Below, in pieces: positions 30,013 to 31,410 of a stretch of DNA of 31,410 nt (positions are counted from its first letter, which is position 1; every line of letters starts with the position of its first letter). The stretch comes from an uncultured Eubacteriales bacterium (GTDB taxonomy: Bacteria; Bacillota; Clostridia; Oscillospirales; CAG-382): contig URCT01000015.1 in NCBI GenBank assembly GCA_900546385.1, positions 1-31,410 of the forward strand. Direction: 5' to 3'. The notes below the pieces were generated by a model. That model saw only the letters and a program-made list of their open reading frames with translations, searched no databases and had not been told where the DNA came from. Both the position numbers and the translations under genes were made by a program.

Positions 30013-31330
30013 AGTCTTTTCCGTTTTTTTCCGCAGCTTTAATAAATGTACCGACAAATACTTTTTTTATGTCGTCTATATTGTGATTCAGCTTACCTGT
30101 ATTAAAGGCCTTTTCGGCATATTCATTTATCTTTTCGGGAGAGGATACCAGCGACGAGAGCCGCTCTGCTATTTCATCGTTCTCGTTTGCAATGACCGCA
30201 CAGTCGTTTTCCCTCAAATAAATGATTGGCGCAATTTCTTTATCGCCTATCGCAAAAATGCACTTTCCGTTCTTAAAGTAATCGGTCAGCTTGGTCGAAA
30301 AGGATAATCTTGCGTCATACCGGTGATTCTTTTTAAGCGATTCCGCAAACACAACGATATCCGCCGATTTCTGGATAGCGTCAACCTCGCTTTTCGGAAC
30401 GCTGCCGTGCACATGGCAGCCGTTTGCATTGAGCATTTCGGCCGTTTTGCCGTCAAGCTGTGTGGGCGTGTATATATCGAACGTTATCTTAGGCTCCTCC
30501 TTGTTGATAACCGCCATTGCCTTGGAGATTTCGACAAGTGAATCGGCGCGTCCGATCAGCAGATTGCCGGTGTAAACCATGCGAAGCGGATATTTTGCAG
30601 GACACGGTTCAAACGTCCGTCCCGAATAATCAATTCCTTTGGTAAGCACAATGCTGTTGGTTCCGAAAAGTCTGTCGGTCTCATCGCCCTCTGTTTTGGT
30701 AATCGTAAACATCTCGGTACAGTTTTCGGCCAGCTGTCTTACCACTTTTCGAAGCATAAACCGGTGAATATAAGCGAACGGATTATAGCCGCAGGAGCGG
30801 TAAGAATAGTTATCGTCCGCAAGGTAGCATACATAAGGCTTGGGATACTTTTTCAAAATGTACAGTTGCAGCTTTCCCATATACACAACCGGATAGATCG
30901 GAACAAAGTATACATCCGGCGCTTCTTCCCGGATGAACTGCTCCAACGCCTTGGTTTTCCATTTGCCAAGACTCCAGACTATCTCCCGTGCAACCGTCAT
31001 GAGCCACGATTTTTTCTTATGCGCTTTGGCGTACAGCTTTTGCTCGGCCTGTGCAGCCTTTTTAGTCTCTTCGTCGGCGGAGCTTGCGTTGTAAACTCTT
31101 TTTCCCACGCATTTCCGGTTGAGTACGCTCTTGATGATCTCGTTTTCCGAGATCCGGAAAAAGCTGTTGCAAACGGGCGTATTCGGCAAATCCGACTTGG
31201 TATAGATCTGCGCCACGCGCTCTTTATCGTACAGGCGGAACAGATCCGTCTGCGTATGTATTCCGCTGTCTTCTCGCCATGTGCTGAGGGATATGGACAG
31301 TACCTTGGGAAGATAGTTGCTTTCTTTCAT
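29993..31330 (-). CDS. Glycosyltransferase, GT-B fold
   Basis: A 445-aa putative glycosyltransferase of the GT4/GT1-like group. The N-terminal part (VLSISLSTWREDSGIHTQ, then EEAPDVYFVPIYPVVYMG and YVCYLADDNYSYRS) and the C-terminal half (LRMVYTGNLLIGRADSLVEI, ADIVVFAESLKKN, LTDYFKNGKCIFAIGDKEIA) fit the two Rossmann-like domains. There is no strict EX7E motif. The ATG at 31330 has GAAGG 8 bases upstream. A GTG at 31345 overlaps the stop of the preceding gene as GTGA but has no ribosome binding site, so it is a second choice that would add 5 residues. It overlaps the oxidoreductase gene by 20 bp. Confidence 0.83.
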   Translation of the reverse strand: MKESNYLPKVLSISLSTWREDSGIHTQTDLFRLYDKERVAQIYTKSDLPNTPVCNSFFRISENEIIKSVLNRKCVGKRVYNASSADEETKKAAQAEQKLYAKAHKKKSWLMTVAREIVWSLGKWKTKALEQFIREEAPDVYFVPIYPVVYMGKLQLYILKKYPKPYVCYLADDNYSYRSCGYNPFAYIHRFMLRKVVRQLAENCTEMFTITKTEGDETDRLFGTNSIVLTKGIDYSGRTFEPCPAKYPLRMVYTGNLLIGRADSLVEISKAMAVINKEEPKITFDIYTPTQLDGKTAEMLNANGCHVHGSVPKSEVDAIQKSADIVVFAESLKKNHRYDARLSFSTKLTDYFKNGKCIFAIGDKEIAPIIYLRENDCAVIANENDEIAERLSSLVSSPEKINEYAEKAFNTGKLNHNIDDIKKVFVGTFIKAAEKNGKDYECKRN

Positions 31331-31341
31331 ATTCTGTACCT

Positions 31342-31410
31342 TCACTTAATCCGGTCGTATATTTTCAGAAGAAGAACAACTCCCGAAAAACCGGCCAAAC
31401 GATATAATTT
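31342..31410 (-). CDS. C-terminal end of an upstream cluster gene (partial)
   Basis: On the minus strand the frame from 31410 reads 22 codons (ending LLLKIYDRIK) to a TGA at 31344-31342, just before the glycosyltransferase start. The tight spacing matches the rest of the cluster, so it is probably the end of another polysaccharide gene. The fragment is too short to identify. Confidence 0.45.
   Translation of the reverse strand, partial: KLYRLAGFSGVVLLLKIYDRIK

Overview
The window reads as chromosomal DNA of a low-to-mid GC Gram-positive anaerobe, most likely a member of the Clostridia (gut-type Firmicutes). Supporting signs are strong AGGAGG-type ribosome binding sites, sigma-A promoters with TATAAT boxes, HPr kinase/phosphorylase, a lipoteichoic-acid-synthase-type enzyme, a CpsB/C/D tyrosine phosphoregulation module, PduL phosphotransacetylase and the clostridial pair of NifU-like scaffold plus GGGtGRT protein. 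The species cannot be named from the sequence alone.

Layout. Positions 2-845 (minus strand) hold the rplM-rpsI ribosomal operon. From 1240 to 17522 everything is on the plus strand: a GNAT acetyltransferase; secG with an unusual repetitive acidic tail; an LtaS-like membrane phosphotransferase; hprK with a ROK glucokinase; a five-gene run of two M16 peptidase-like genes (yfmF, yfmH), lgt, folD and a divergent shikimate kinase; the cpsC-cpsD-cpsB module; a stand-alone ASRT-family gene; and pduL, the NifU-like scaffold and the GGGtGRT gene. Most of these units have a recognisable promoter, and several end in a hairpin terminator.

At about 17583-19142 lies an apparently intact IS3-family element. 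It has overlapping orfA and orfB, an in-frame A7 slippery heptamer for -1 frameshifting, a DD(35)E catalytic triad, matching terminal repeats, and a left-end hairpin that covers the orfA ribosome binding site. Its right end cuts through a minus-strand capF gene. The missing two thirds of capF are not on the other side of the element, so this is a rearrangement or deletion junction (or an assembly join), not a simple insertion.

From 19119 to the window end (minus strand, transcribed toward the IS) is a tightly packed surface-polysaccharide cluster: a partial gene, a glycosyltransferase, an Ldh-family oxidoreductase, a GT4 glycosyltransferase, an EpsG-type polymerase, a second GT4, a pyruvyl transferase, a Wzx-type flippase, a ferredoxin/F420-dehydrogenase-beta-like protein, capE, capG and the truncated capF. 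The capE/F/G set is the UDP-L-FucNAc pathway, here broken at the CapF step. CpsC/D/B in the plus-strand block would be expected to control chain length and export of such a polymer, although it lies in a separate transcription unit.

The most promising poorly understood items are the NifU-like/GGGtGRT pair behind pduL, the orphan ASRT-domain gene with a leader that could mask its ribosome binding site, the SecG repeat tail, and the IS-associated loss of most of capF.
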